Assembly (NCBI GenBank): GCA_016630905.1
Contig: WBMQ01000005.1
Coordinates: forward strand, 1,302,001 to 1,366,000
DNA from: Capillidium heterosporum
Lineage: Eukaryota; Entomophthoromycota; Entomophthoromycetes; Entomophthorales; Capillidiaceae
Length of the DNA: 64,000 nt
Direction of reading: 5' to 3'
The notes under the pieces are model-generated. The model was not told where the DNA came from. It made no database searches and worked only from the letters and a program-made list of their open reading frames with translations. The stretch's first letter is position 1. Every line of letters starts with the position of its first letter. Positions 1 through 12,764 of this stretch are shown in pieces. The translations under genes were made by a program, and so were the position numbers.

Positions 1-906
1 ATTGTATCTTTTCGATGCAAGCTTGTTGGGATTTTCCTACAAATAAATTATTTATTCGATGCACTGCATAGTGCACCTAAAACTTTGACTATGATAACCT
101 TTGAAATATCATACACTATAGTTTCCCTATTTAGTAAAGATCGGTATCGAAGCTATTGAAAAGTATATATCAGGAATATACAAGCTTAATTTTAATTAAA
201 GGTTTAGATATTGAGTAATTAATGTTAATTGAAATAAATATAGGTTTTAATTTCGTAAAGTATGCTAAAAGTTTTAGAAGCCTATATTAGTCTTGAACTT
301 TATAATGTGATGGAAGTTTCCTGTCTCTTTAACCTCCAAAGCTTATTTAATGATCTGCTAAACAAAATAAGCTACATTTTGAAACTAATCTAAAACAATT
401 ATATGTGTAGCTTGAAATAAATAGGTATGATTAGTTGAATGTTAATTTATTTTAGTATAGCAAACCCAAGACAACCTTATACTTAGCCTTCGATTCCATT
501 ACGATCTATTGATACACCTTGCCTTTAGGACTACTTTTTTTATAAAACATAAAAGTATGGTTGTCATAAATAATGAAAGGAGTGGTTAAATAACATATTG
601 CTTTTGGTATAATTGGAATTTCAGAAGTTTTGGCTTGCTTAACTTCCAAGGATTCATATCATATCAAACTTTTAACTTTACTAAATCAAAATATACCAAA
701 GTTATATCTAAAGCTTATCTAATTAAAATGCTATATACTCGATTGAATAAAGTGATATTATATTGTCAATATAATATCTAATAGTTGAGCTGTGGCAGTA
801 GGCACCAGTCAGATACCCTTGAAAATAAAACTATTAGCAAATAAGCCATGTGTACTTATATATATGTAATAGTGAAGTACAGACATCCTCGTTAAAGAGG
901 ATAAAT
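1..906. other. intergenic, no gene recognised
   Basis: AT-rich sequence with stops in all frames. I see no coding segment, RNA gene or long repeat before the tRNA gene. Confidence 0.5.
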
Positions 907-978
907 GGCTCGATGGTTTAGTGGTATAATTCTCCCTTAGGGTGGGAGAGGTCCTGGGTTCGATTCCCAGTCGAGCCC
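907..978 (+). tRNA. tRNA-Pro (anticodon AGG)
   Basis: A 72-nt cloverleaf without an intron. The acceptor stem GGCTCGA (907-913) pairs with TCGAGCC (971-977), and the discriminator base is C978. The anticodon stem CTCCC/GGGAG closes a seven-base loop TTAGGGT, giving anticodon AGG with G37, as expected for proline. The A box TGGTTTAGTGG and the B box GGTTCGATTCC are both intact. A Pol III terminator of five T lies at 982-986, four bases after the gene. It decodes CCU, and CCC by inosine at position 34. Confidence 0.96.
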
Positions 979-981
979 TTC

Positions 982-986
982 TTTTT
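982..986 (+). terminator. Pol III T-run terminator of tRNA-Pro
   Basis: Five consecutive T residues directly downstream of the tRNA 3' end, the usual RNA polymerase III stop. Confidence 0.8.
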
Positions 987-3173
987 GTCTTTGCTACTGC
1001 CGTGCAGTATAAGTACCTTATTGAGATGGGAATATTTTTGTATCAAGCATTCAGGATACTAATCCTTCCATTCAACACAATTTATAAAATTGATAGGACC
1101 AAAGTGTATTGTATAAGAGTGTTTTTTACATTTTCATATAAAACTAAGTGACTTATCTAATAAAAATTTTGATCTAGGAAATATCAACTACAGTGGTAAA
1201 ACATGGAATGGAAAAACATACCTAACACAAATACGACGAACAAGGTTGTCAATTTGATTTAAAAGTTGGATTAGTGCTTCAAATTAGCCTATATAGTAAT
1301 CAGTATTTTTGAATATGGATGTCTCAGCGATAAGTTTATATATACCATCTACCTAAAGTTCCTTATACCAATATAGTACCTGTATTAAGTTCCTGTTTAA
1401 GTTCTTGCCTATTTGGTCTTTGAATTTGAAGGAACTTCGATAAACGTTCGAGTACCATTTGTTTATATATTTAACATCATTTTAACTTTATGGATGTCGC
1501 TATTTACCCAGTAGGATGTCAGCGATTCAGCAAGTTATAATTTTTAAATTAATTGCTCTATATCTTACTGCTAGCTTATATAAATTAGTTAGGTAATTTG
1601 AAAGGCTATTAGTATTGTCCCTTTAATATATAACTTTACAAGCTTATTTAAAAGTAAAACAGTATAAAACTATAGTATATTGTGTGCTACACAGATATCT
1701 ATTATTCAAATTGAATATTTATACAATTTTTACTTTGCATAAAGGTTTTATCCATCTTCAAATCAAAGTATTGCTTGAATATCTAGCTTTCCTAAAGCTG
1801 ATATCTTTCTGAAGGTTGATTTACACTTTGATTTATTATAGTAAGCCGTAGATGGAATGTAAAGCTATAGCTCCATAAATATATTGTTAAAGGGTAGTTT
1901 GGAAAGCATATATGACTAGTTATTTTATTAAGACGGTTTTAAAATTCATTTATTGCTAGCAGCCTACAACTCACTTTTACCAATCTAATACTCGTAAAGG
2001 CCCAAATAATGTAGAAGTTGAATGGATTTGTAGTTGTGGCTATCCTTTTGATATAGGAAATATATATTCTTATTATTATCAGCTAGAGTAATACTTGCAT
2101 TAATCACATCATAGTTTCTAAAGGTAGTAGCACAATAAGTTTTTACAAATTTATCAATTTAATATATAGCTAGAAACATAGGCAATGAAACTAATGCAAC
2201 CTTTGTTGATGGATATCGGCATCTTAGCTAACTTTTCAGTACCACTTACCTGTTCTTCTTTATTAAGGTTCAAAGGCTCATATAGTGCTTAGAATGTTGA
2301 CAAGGAAGATGGAGACGCTTTTAGATTCGCTAATTATTACGCTGAAAAACTCTTGGCCGAGTTCATTATTTATTTTACACATCTCGATTGTATACTTCTT
2401 TCTTAGAGGACCATGATCATTTCTTTGAAATTATTGACTATTTTACATTTTCTCAAAAAGTTGGTTTTAAAGAAAAAGTGGTCGGAAATTTTCAAATAGG
2501 TGATGGGTAATAATTAAAATTTGAATGTAGGTAGTATCCCCTATAAGCAAAGGTATGCATAAGTTATAGTATTGTACTGAATATTCAACATGCTAATGCT
2601 TCAAATAGCTAAATTGGAGATGTTTAGGATGCCTAAATAAGGAAGTTATTGGCATGCATAGAGGTCATATTTGATAGGTTAAAATAAAGCTATCCAAATT
2701 TCAAAATAGGAGTTAAAGCCATTAAAGCCTACCATAATATATATATAAATTCGAAATATAGTTAATATGGTCTAACAATAGGTAGTGTTAGATCCACTCT
2801 TTCAAATTGCAGCAGTGCTATTTGGTTATCTATTTATAATATAGCAATCTTTCGAATAAAATTAATCACTCAGCTGGATCAAAATCTTAAATCCTTGGTG
2901 ATGCTTACATCTCAAAACATAAAATTTTCCCCACTTCTATCTCTAAAAAGCCGTAATATACATTTAAATTGGAATAGAAGGATAAAGCAATTAACTTCCC
3001 AAGGCTTAAAGATCGGATTAAGAAAAAGTAGTATCTCGATTTTTATTATTAGATGAGGAAGTAAAATTATAATCAGCGGCATACACAAATTATTTTAAAA
3101 AGTAAAAATACAGAAGAATAGTTTCCTGATTAATTTATAGTTTTAATACAAATAAATTTACATCCATTGTATT
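987..3173. other. intergenic, nothing recognised
   Basis: About 2.2 kb of AT-rich sequence. A 69-codon open frame overlaps the tRNA and its 3' flank but has low-complexity composition and no support. No domain, repeat or RNA gene was seen. Confidence 0.4.
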
Positions 3174-3930
3174 TCAAAACTCTAATTCCCCATGAAACTT
3201 TGAAGGATCAAAGTTAATATCTTCATCATCTTCAAACAAGTCCATTCTCCACCAAGAATCGGTGAAAACCTCTATAAAATCATTGAAAACCTGCTTGGAA
3301 TGGAATCCTTGACTTGAGTTGGTAGTGATAGCAGTAGCTTCAAGTCCATCGGTTCTCAAGTTGACATTACCGCCGTATTTTCTTAGAACAGTGCTGAGCC
3401 AAAACCAAGCCTTCAATACATCCTACAATTCCTGAAAGATGTACATGACAACAGGTTCATCTGGTTACTTAAAAATAATATATTGACGAAGGTGTTCGAG
3501 TTACTTGTTTTCTTATTTGTTGAGATCGGTTTGCTTGCTCATGGCACCTAGGGATTCCATGAGTAGGCTTAGGTCGGTTTTGATTTGTGAATCTTGTTCA
3601 ATACAATAAATTGATTGCCAATTTTCCACCTTCGATGAGGATATCGCCCAAAACTTGAGGGCTGTAGTTAAGCATTATACCTTTCTTTGTAAGCTATAGT
3701 ATGAAATATATTTTCAAGAGTTTTCAATACTTTTGAAATGCAAAGGTACGTTCAAACGTAGCCAAGTGAAATAAAGAATTCGTTAACCACTATGCGCTTG
3801 AGCAAATTTAAAGTTTGGATTACTGCCAGAAGTAAAAAGTTGCTATCGAGTTTTTGAATCCAATTCAACCAATATATTCCTAAATTGGAAATCAGTTCAT
3901 TTGTTTTGAAGTGATTATTGTCGTTGGGAA
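3174..3930 (-). pseudogene. degraded or multi-exon hypothetical gene
   Basis: Three open segments on the minus strand look coding but cannot be joined cleanly. The 3' segment (3174 to about 3425) gives about 83 residues with an acidic end containing WWRMDLFEDDEDINFDPSKF. Upstream, 3530-3680 encodes a stretch starting MLNYSPQVLGDILIEGGKL and then, after a one-base frame change near 3598, IKTDLSLLMESLGAMSKQ. Further upstream, 3790-3930 is open again and contains ISNLGIYWLNWIQKLDSNF. A TAA follows the middle segment before any good donor. I do not recognise the family. Most likely it is a decaying gene; a functional spliced gene is possible. Confidence 0.35.
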
Positions 3931-5518
3931 ATTTTTAATACTCCTACAAAATATATTGTGAATTAAAAGTGATTTACAGGACGTAAAAGCTGAAAATTAC
4001 TGGATGTTATTTAGTATAATTTCTGATATTTACACTGCCTTTTAACATGGATAGGAATATAAAAGCCAATACCACTTACAAAAGCACTTAAATACAGCAA
4101 CGATCCTTTAGGCGAAATAGTGAACTTATAGTGTGGCTCTCATCAGCTAAATGTCATTTCAAGTTACTTTTGCATGTGATATCGGCTTAAATAACTCAGT
4201 TTTTCTAAAAATCATTGTTTTTGATATATAAAATAAAATAATCAAGTAGCTAATTGTGCTAAAGTTTATTAAGGACCTGTTGATTTTCAAGGTTGAAGCT
4301 TTACTGGTACGGATATGGATTACCATAAGCTTCACTTTATAAGATGAAGGAAGGGTACCTTCAAGGTAGCAGCAACTAGCTAAGCGCCAACGGTTTCATT
4401 GAATATCACGTCTTGTTAGATGATATTTTGTACTTTTTAAAAGGGATTATTGCTCTTTTAAAACATTTTATAACAGTTCAGTTGTAGCATCGAACATTTT
4501 TGCATACGAATATATCGATTTGTGTTGAGTAATTTTATAGCAACCAAGAATAAATTTACTTTTTAGTGAGATGTTAGGCTGGTAAATCCAATTATAAAAT
4601 GGATAGCTATTATTTCGATTTGGGGGGGCTTCTATTAGTAAAGTTCAAGGGATATTGATCTTCCAGATCTGAACTGAAGGCAAGATGTAGATTTATATCC
4701 ATCTTAGATTATTTTGTCGATAATCTCCATAAAGAAACTATAGTCCAAGGGGTTTTTTAAATTTTACACAAATCAGAAAAGATTCCCATATCGCGTATAA
4801 GTGCCTAGAGTTATCAAATAATGTTAATATATACATATGTTATATTATATAATTTTCGGTATTTCAGTTTTAGATCAAAAAGTACATATTAGACATTTAC
4901 CACATTAAATATAATAGCGGTGATATATATTTGTAAATTTTATGCATTGCAAAGTATCTACTACATATTTAAACTATTTTACCGCAATTTCAGCATATCG
5001 CCAGGCATATTTAGTATATTCCTTTATCCATTATTTGAACCTCATGTTAATTTTTATAAATCCACATAGTTTCAAATAAACTGCTCTCTATATAATTTTA
5101 AATTATGAGTTGTAGTGTATATAGTTTGGAATGAAAAGAAACACTAGGATCTAAGATTTAGAAAAAGTTTTTCAAAGACCAATCATTTCATCCTACAAGA
5201 TTTCTAAAATATAGAATATTACTTTATAATCTAGAAAATTCATTATGATTTTCGGTATTGAACATGTTTTACTGACACAATATCAATCCACCATCACATT
5301 CAGATCTTCGAGCAATTCCTATTTTCTTTGGAAAGTTGCACTTGACTTTCAAGTTAGAAAACATTTCTAGATCACAAAGCTTGTTAGGAATCCGTATGAC
5401 TGAATAGCTAAATTTCCAAGCATCTTTGTATAGTAATATTTCTATATGTTAAGCTACAATCCAAGTTCGTCAACTATTAGCATTTAATAATTAATTCATT
5501 TATATTAAAATTTTGCCA
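3931..5518. other. intergenic, nothing recognised
   Basis: AT-rich, stops in every frame. A run of eight G at 4621-4628 stands out in this composition but has no evident role. Confidence 0.4.
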
Positions 5519-5956
5519 ATGTCATCAAAAGAAAAGGATAAAATTGCTTTGTCCTTGTTGACTTTCATAAACTTCTATTCCATCAACCCCGTCCTTGTAG
5601 AAGGTTTTAAACTTATATTTCACAATTTGAACTTTACAACAATTAGGATGATTAAATTCAACCGTGAAGTGCTGAAGCGAGTATGCAACGAAGCAAATAG
5701 ACGCTGCTATCAAATCGCTGAACTCTACAACTTTAATAACTCCAGTTTCTATTGCACCAAGTTGTGTGAATTGGAAAACAACCTGAATCTTCTTGTCAAA
5801 GTCTTAAACTTTATGAACAAGAAGGTTGAATCCGGTGATGGGTTACAGATGGACAGTTCCTTTGGTATTGAAAAAATACTATTCTCCATCAGCTATGTGA
5901 AATTTGGCATCAGTTGCTTATGTCCTCAAGGAAAAACAAGAGCAAGTATTTGTTAA
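5519..5956 (+). CDS. hypothetical protein, member of a local decayed family
   Basis: A 145-codon open frame. I take the ATG at 5519 because the frame opens six bases earlier only with TTG. The product is small, mostly hydrophilic and Cys-containing, with no signal peptide, membrane segment or domain I recognise. Residues in its middle and end (RCYQIAELYNFNNSSFYC, LNLLVKVLNFMNKK, GIEKILFSISYVKF) align with translated but broken segments near 7.4-7.7 kb and 9.0-9.2 kb, so it is the least damaged of three related copies. The last residues, GKTRASIC, run straight into AT-rich sequence, so the frame may be truncated. Whether it is expressed is unknown. Confidence 0.4.
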   Translation: MSSKEKDKIALSLLTFINFYSINPVLVEGFKLIFHNLNFTTIRMIKFNREVLKRVCNEANRRCYQIAELYNFNNSSFYCTKLCELENNLNLLVKVLNFMNKKVESGDGLQMDSSFGIEKILFSISYVKFGISCLCPQGKTRASIC

Positions 5957-7411
5957 AATTTGACTTGAAATCTTAGCTAGCCATAGTGGTATATTCGTAG
6001 GTGGAGATCCCGAAGTTTCCACTAGTTATATCTTAGAACTGATATCAAAGTTTATACATTATATATCTGTGATGCTGCTATATCCACATCACTTGAATAT
6101 ATGTGGACACTGGGGTATGAGCTTTTAACCGAGAACAGAGCTCCGCTATTGAATTACGATATTCACTAAATCACTGCCGAAATATCTAAATATTAGTTTT
6201 ATCAAATCAACATTAAAAAATATATAAGTATTTTATGTTGTAATTTGTATACTATTTTTATGAAATACAGTCGTATCTTTGGTTATCTTGTAGTGTAAAT
6301 TATTATTTATCCATCGTTGCTAAATGTAAGATACGCCACCGTCTTCTAAAGGTTTAGTAGGGGTGACGGTTATATGCCACAAACAAAATTTTCCAAGTCG
6401 CTACGTACAAATCAACAGTTTTAAAATATTTATATAAAGCCACTTTTTAAAACATCAGGACCTAGATAACCTTATGAAGGCTTTGTTTCTATTTCTTGGA
6501 AATTTTAGCATTCAGGCGTTTCCTCTCTAAATTCGAAAGCTGTGTATTACTTTCTAAAGAAAACAAGAATCACTAAAGAGCATTAATGAGACAACTAGTT
6601 CATATATATATTACTACTGATTAGAAATCCTAACATATTTTAAGATTACCCTTGTTTTTAATATTGGTAGTAGTACATAGCGTAAAGGGGTCATACCTAT
6701 AAGTGAAAATTGGAGCAATGTTAGTAAAGATTTAACAACTAAATGAGATGCCTATTATCACTTTCCTTATTTCAAGGATACCTTGAGTACTCTATAGGCT
6801 GTCAATTTTAAATATTTCCGTCCTTAGCTTTACCTTTTAACTTATAGCTTACCTTATCCTATAAACTCAATCCTCGTAGAACCCATTAGTTTCCAAGTTC
6901 GGATTATTTTAAAACAACTGGGAACTGTTGTCGTTACATCACATACTTTAAGGTCCTAGGCTGCATTCTAAGCCATGAGAAGGTTTTCTAGAAGACCTAT
7001 CATGCTTTGTACATCAAACTACATATTTTTGTAGACGGTATTTTCTACCCTCAATTTCAACCTTTTCTTAAAGGTAATGAGCAGTAAAAATACTATATAT
7101 AATTTGAATCGTATAGACTGTGTAGCAGAGGTAAAATCAAAGTTTTCCCAATGAAAGTTCGTAGAACCTTTTAGCCACGTTTAAGCATATCCTTTACATA
7201 TTTCTTACATAGTATACTTTACCCAATTTAAGAAAATTTGGATGTAGTAGCAAAATTTGGATAAAATTGCTCTCAATGGAAATTATAAATATCATTTAGC
7301 TACTGCAAAGTATACTCCCATACTTTAAAAATATAAAGCCATCTTCCACAACTTTTACTTATATCAACTTTAAAGAGGCTTAGGATAGCCAGCACCAAAA
7401 CCGAAATTTCA
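5957..7411. other. intergenic, nothing recognised
   Basis: AT-rich. Short coding-like scraps (for example 6061-6180) may be the lost 3' part of the preceding gene, but no frame stays open. Confidence 0.35.
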
Positions 7412-7680
7412 GAGGACGTACTGGGAGAAAATGGGAAGTGTGGCTTCAAAATCTATACAGCTTCTCGGAAGACTGATGTCAATTTCGTCTGGGCAAAGGT
7501 ACAGCAATAAAATAGTGACTTTATTCAACTGCTTGCATCCCTCGACGCTACTAACAAGCTAATAAACCAAAGCCAAAAGGAAAGTATGAGTGGTTCGATT
7601 GCCGTTGTCAAACTGGTGTTCTCAGTCAGCCAAAGAATAGTTTCCGTCGTTACTTGTATCCATTTTCAAGCTGTAAGAGA
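7412..7680 (+). pseudogene. decayed paralogue of the 5.5-kb hypothetical gene
   Basis: The plus strand reads EDVLGENGKCGFKIYTASRK, meets a TAA near 7510, then continues as DFIQLLASLDATNKLINQSQ and SIAVVKLVFSVSQRIVSVV. The last block lines up with GIEKILFSISYVKFGISCL of the 5.5-kb protein. There is no start codon and at least one stop, so this is a relic. An open frame on the opposite strand (7650-7853) is judged a shadow. Confidence 0.4.
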
Positions 7681-8977
7681 TACTTAAAGTCCAAGTTTGA
7701 CACAATAAGGCTGTTTCCATCTTCATTACCAATCCAAATCTGGGCATTCCTACTGCGATATCCTGCGAGAGGGTCATCGAGAATTTTACATACCTCTTGA
7801 CAGATATAAGCCTCCTTCAAACAAGCTATACTTATGTGCCTAATAAATCCCAATAAATTGTGGTGTACCTATATCATATTGTCTTTATATATTTTTTGTC
7901 CATATCAGTAGCTTTACATTTAGTTTTGAGCTTAATGCAAAAATAAAAATATTACCATCTCTCAACAGGATTTTAGATCCTTGAGAAATTAGTAAGCCAT
8001 ACACCACCATTTTAATTTGAGGATTATATAGAACTTTTCTAAAGATGGTAGCAGTAGAAAGACAAGTTCGACGCTAAAGTAAGCAATCTCCAGCAAAGGT
8101 CGATACCTTTCAAGAAGATTTGGCATCGTATTTTTAACTACCATGGGTAGTATCAATTATTTAAAGGGAGGTAATACTTCCAAATAAACATCAAAATGTT
8201 TCCATCGCAGTTTAAATAGCTGGATGGGATACTACGTGTTCATTGTGTTTACTGCATTCCACATTCTCGATATCTGATAGTAGATTTGATAGAGCCATCT
8301 ACAAACTTGAATTTTAAACAGCTCTATTGTAGCTTATCAGGTTTAACTTCCACACATCTTACTCTTTACCTCATTAGTAATTTTTCTGTAAATTCCAACT
8401 TTCATTACGGCATTCTCAAAAGCACTACTTGAAGGAATTTAAAGTTGGATGCATAGCTCATCATACTCTTGTGTTTTGAATTATATATTTTTATGGGCTA
8501 TGTTGCCCTCTTCATCTAACTTTAGCCTTACTTTATAAATGATGAGCATCAGTAAATCTAACTACGTAACTGGAATTTGACTCAACACATAAATAATACT
8601 AATATAGTAGTCAGAAAATCTAATCTCATCATCTTCAAATTTAATTTTTTCAACTAAAATTTTCAATATTTAATTCTATTAATCAGTTAAATTTCATTAA
8701 AATTTCCTTATATTAAGCTTTTCGTTGTATCAGTGTAGCTGATATAAATCAAATCATTATATAAATATATTTTATACTAATAAAGGCAAGTTTTTATGTA
8801 TTAAAAATGCTTAAATTCAACTATACACATACCAAAACATTGATGATAGCAAAAGTCCAAGACTATTCTAGCTTAAATATGCACAATTAATTAGCCACTT
8901 TCAAAAATATTTTACATTTCGAAAGTATGAAAATACTTTCTCTAGCCTGCATTTAATCACCTTTCAATTTGTTTAAG

Positions 8978-9250
8978 ATGGAGTATCAAAACATGGAAGT
9001 CGAGGAAAGTATCATTGGAGAAGGTGATAGAATAAGTGCCTGAAAAATAGTAGAATTTGAGGAGAGCAGCTTGAAATTCGTCTGTATATGGATGTAGACA
9101 TTCAAAAATGACACTGGCTTACTTATCAAATGCGTACAAGCCATGAACACACCACTTTCAACGCGTACCAAGAGCCAGCTGAGAGCTTAAATTCTATTGT
9201 CAAGATAATATTTTCCGTGAGTCAAGCAAGTTAATATCGTTACCTAAATC
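8978..9250 (+). pseudogene. second decayed paralogue of the 5.5-kb hypothetical gene
   Basis: It begins with an ATG and reads MEYQNMEVEESIIGEGDRIS, then TGA. It continues as KIVEFEESSLKFVCIWM, a stop, and TGLLIKCVQAMNTPLSTRTK, shifts frame, and ends NSIVKIIFSVSQAS before another stop. The blocks correspond in order to the 5.5-kb protein (YQIAELYNFNNSSFYC, NLLVKVLNFMNKK, GIEKILFSIS). The multiple stops and a frameshift make it a clear relic. Confidence 0.45.
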
Positions 9251-10478
9251 TTCAAGGACTTGTAAATTAAACACAAGTCATCACCTAAGTTTTAACTCAC
9301 ACGTATAGTAAAGAGATTCTACATCAAAAGGTTTCATACGATCAATAATCTGGAAATATGCAAAATTTTGGCTGGCTATAATCACCCAAATATCACCAAG
9401 TTCGTGTTCAACAATATATATGAACAGCTTCATCAATTATTGATTAACAAGAGACTTTAACCTAAAGGTACTGAGCTAGAAAGTTTAATAGATAGTCGCA
9501 AAGGATTTTGATGAGATGGTAGATCGAACTCTGTTTCTGGTCCAAGTACAAATATGAATTATCGACAGCAAAGTTTTCGAAGCAATTTGGCAACATTTAG
9601 ATGCAATAAAGAATTCAAATACTACATTAGTGACACGATTCTAGTGAGTAGAATTACTTTTTTCTAAACTTTAAAGTTATCATATGTAGTTCGATCAAAT
9701 TGCTTCCAGTTTTGAGACTAAGCATTCATCTTTTGTATGGATCCCAATTTAAAATCGTAAAGCTGTTGGATGAATGCCTTCCAGGGTAGTGGACCATATG
9801 TTTTCGCTTCACTTTGATTTTAGGACTCATCTTTCTAGAAAATAAAGCTTGTTCAAACGTGAGGTGTAGAGGTAAGCTTCAGTATAAATAATATAGTTTT
9901 CGGTGTAGGTTGAGAGCCTTCAAGTAGATTCGATTTATCTTTTTCGAATCCTAGTGAGTGGTAAGCATCAGTTGGAGGGAGATTGTACCTTCAAATGAGA
10001 GCTCAAAGGTACTAGGTTTAAAAGTAAGGCTAAAACTTCAACAGGTTCCATAAAAGTATTGAAATAGCTATTCAAGGTCTGGTTACCCATCTTTTATATA
10101 AAAAGTTGGAATGAGATGGAAAGAACATATAGATTCAGTTCCGAATTTTGGAGTCATGAAATAAAAAGTTTAAAGGTGTTCTGTATCTATGTCACCAGAC
10201 TCTTACCCAATTACATTTCTAAGCTCAAAAGTCGATTAAAGTCAACTGGACTGAAGCAAGTCTATCGGTAGGAAACTAAAGCTATACTTCAACTTATTGA
10301 TATCAAAATAGTTTCCTTTCAAAAGTTAAAAGAGAGGTTCAAATCAAAATAATTTGTATTAAGGCTCTGAAAAATACAAACCGTATAGTGTAGGAGATTA
10401 CCTTCCAAACTGCATATAAAAGCTATAATAAAAGATATAGGCTTACCAAAACCAAGCGTTTACCCAAAAACTTTGTTT
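9251..10478. other. intergenic with short coding-like relic
   Basis: Near 9345-9460 the plus strand reads LEICKILAGYNHPNITKFVF and onward for about 35 residues, possibly the 3' continuation of the relic before it. The rest is AT-rich without a supported gene. Confidence 0.35.
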
Positions 10479-11888
10479 TTATTTTTTCGGTCGCACGTTA
10501 CCTTTACCTTTGTCCTTCTCCTTCTCCAACTTTAATGTGTCAATCTGCTTCTGCAACTGTTGGATCTGGACCCTCTGTTCGATATATATATTTTGTAGCA
10601 GCACCTAAAATAGTAAAAGTTAGTATTCTCAAAGCATATAAGAAGCTTAAAAAATAGCTAAACAGAAATTACATTTGCACTACGTAACTCCTCATTTGTC
10701 TGCAATAACTCATTAGGTCCATCTTTCAACCGCATCAACTCCAAATCCCTATTGATGAGCTCCACTTCGTAGCTCTGATTTTCCTTAGTCACCAAACTCA
10801 ACTGCAAATTTAAACTGTCAACTTTGTACTCCAATTTCTGTACAATAGCTTTGACCTCCAGTTCACTGAATTTACGATTAGATGGCGTTCCTTCATTATC
10901 GTCATTGTTAGCCTCTAATTGCACCTTTGTATCCTCATCTACCAAAAAAGGATCAACTTGTACATCTAGTACTTGGTGGATGACTTCCATGGCTTTAAAT
11001 AAAGGACCACTCTTGTTGGAAACCTTGTCTAAAAGTTCTTGCCGTTTCAATTTCAGCTCTTTGAAGTTGCTTTCGTCGACCTTCAAGTCTAGTTGTAAGT
11101 TGTCGGAGTTAGTTGTTTGTAAGGAACTATTTACAAATTCCTCTAAAATTTTGAGATCGGATTGGTAGGTGTTGGTAAAGGTTTGGATAACTAACAATTT
11201 CAATGACTTCATGTTGTCGTTCAAGTTGTCTAAAGTAAGTTTGGGGATAGTGGTAGTTTCCGAGTTGAGTAAGGTAAATAAATTGTCCATTAAGAGCAGA
11301 TTCTTGCGGAGTAAAAGTTCGGGGATGGGGACTATAGATCTGGCAAAATATAAATTTCAAATTTCAAAAATAAAATTACTTGCTCAACTGTAAAGTATTG
11401 ATATCAGGTCTATTGATAGTCGTACCATCACTTTTGTTAAACTCACTGACGTCGATACTGTTTAACCCGATGTTCTCGACTAAATTTCTATAGATGATAT
11501 CTAAAAACTTCAACTGACTTTCCTCTAAAGCTCTATAGACACTCAACAACTCTTTACGTTTGCTGACTACTTGGGTAGCACTCAGGTTGTTGTGTTTTTT
11601 AGCGAGTTCCAATACTTCTTTGGTGTTTAGAAATAGCTTTTCATACAATGGAAAGGTGTTGTTGCAAAAGAAACTTAGACTTGTGATGCGTTCCTGATAT
11701 TTTTTGGTTGTGAACTGATCTTGCATATCGGTTTTCTTGCGAATGATGTCTATTTTAAAAAATGAGATGGATTAGAAAGGGAATGTTGGGCAAATTTATT
11801 TAAAAATATAAAAGGTACCTTGGGGAATCTTGAAGTTTTCGCTGATTAGTTGATTGATAGGTTTACTACTGTTGTCCTCCTTACTCAT
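10479..11888 (-). CDS. coiled-coil protein of unknown function (4 exons)
   Basis: Four minus-strand exons join in phase: 11888-11819, 11749-11380, 11339-10673 and 10604-10479, all with GT...AG introns of 38-69 nt. They give 410 residues. The start MSKEDNSSKPINQLISENFK is chosen because it is the first ATG whose frame joins exon 2. The protein is highly charged and helical throughout. The C-terminal third (for example QKLEYKVDSLNLQLSLVTKE and VQIQQLQKQIDTLKLEKEKD) has the heptad character of a coiled coil and ends in a basic tail, GNVRPKK. There is no signal peptide or membrane segment. I do not recognise the family. A cytoskeletal, kinetochore or trafficking scaffold would fit the shape, but nothing in the sequence decides. 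Confidence 0.75.
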
Positions 11889-12764
11889 TTCGATTGTTGG
11901 TTGCTGTGGGAAAAGCTACTTGGATTTGGTTCCAAATTTCAATAGTTTCACTCGCTGCAATTTGAATTTTGCCATTCGATATAAATGTATTTTAGATGCA
12001 ACTGCAACCATGTACAACCAATCAGTCATTAGTATGGGTCTTAATATGTGGTAAAGCTTTACTATTTTGGAAATGGGCAATTATCATTCTTATTGATTTG
12101 TCTACATGTCGAATTTTTGACTATAATTACGAAATTGTATATTCTTACGCCCATTTAGGCTATCGATTAAAGTACTATGTTATAATAAAGTTTACAAAAG
12201 CTTGTATTAAATACAGATTTCAAGTTACATCAAATCCATTCTATAAGTTTGGAATCAATCCATCAATAATTTGCTGACTTGTAAAGAAGCTTATTTTCTT
12301 TAGCTTCATAGACAACTTACAGCTTTTGCTTATTAACTTAGGTATAGATGTAGAACTGTATATTTTTATTTAAAGTCTAGTATGACTATTGTGTACCTTT
12401 AGATAAGTTGAAATGGAGTTTTAAAAGTATATATTATATTGTACTTTTAATTAAGTTGTATTTTACAAAAGATACTGATAGATCGTTATTCAAGTACTAA
12501 ACTTTAAAGCTTTACCTAAGTGCTTTTATCAAGTGCATGTACTTATTACTTGTCTAAAGCTTCATTATAATCTCGCCACATCTATTCGACAGTGTAAATC
12601 GAACAGTTTGTAAAAATGAGCAATTTGGCAACTATACAAGCTTTACAACATAAATAAAACATATGTTTTAAGATACTATGTAGCTTTCGAAACTTAAAAT
12701 TAAACAGATAAAATAGCCGATAAAAACTATAGAAGCATATAAACTATCCTTTATTCCAAAAGGC
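11889..12764. other. intergenic, nothing supported
   Basis: Two overlapping plus-strand open frames (about 11854-12277) are open largely by chance. The first lies antisense to the start of the coiled-coil gene. No other feature was seen. Confidence 0.4.

Noticed and set aside
4621-4628. Run of eight G
   Set aside because: Isolated homopolymer with no neighbouring G-tracts to form a quadruplex and no gene context.
7650-7853. 67-codon minus-strand ORF
   Set aside because: It overlaps the plus-strand relic with family similarity; no domain on the minus strand.
11854-12277. Two overlapping plus-strand ORFs
   Set aside because: Low-complexity and partly antisense to exon 1 of the coiled-coil gene; no domains.
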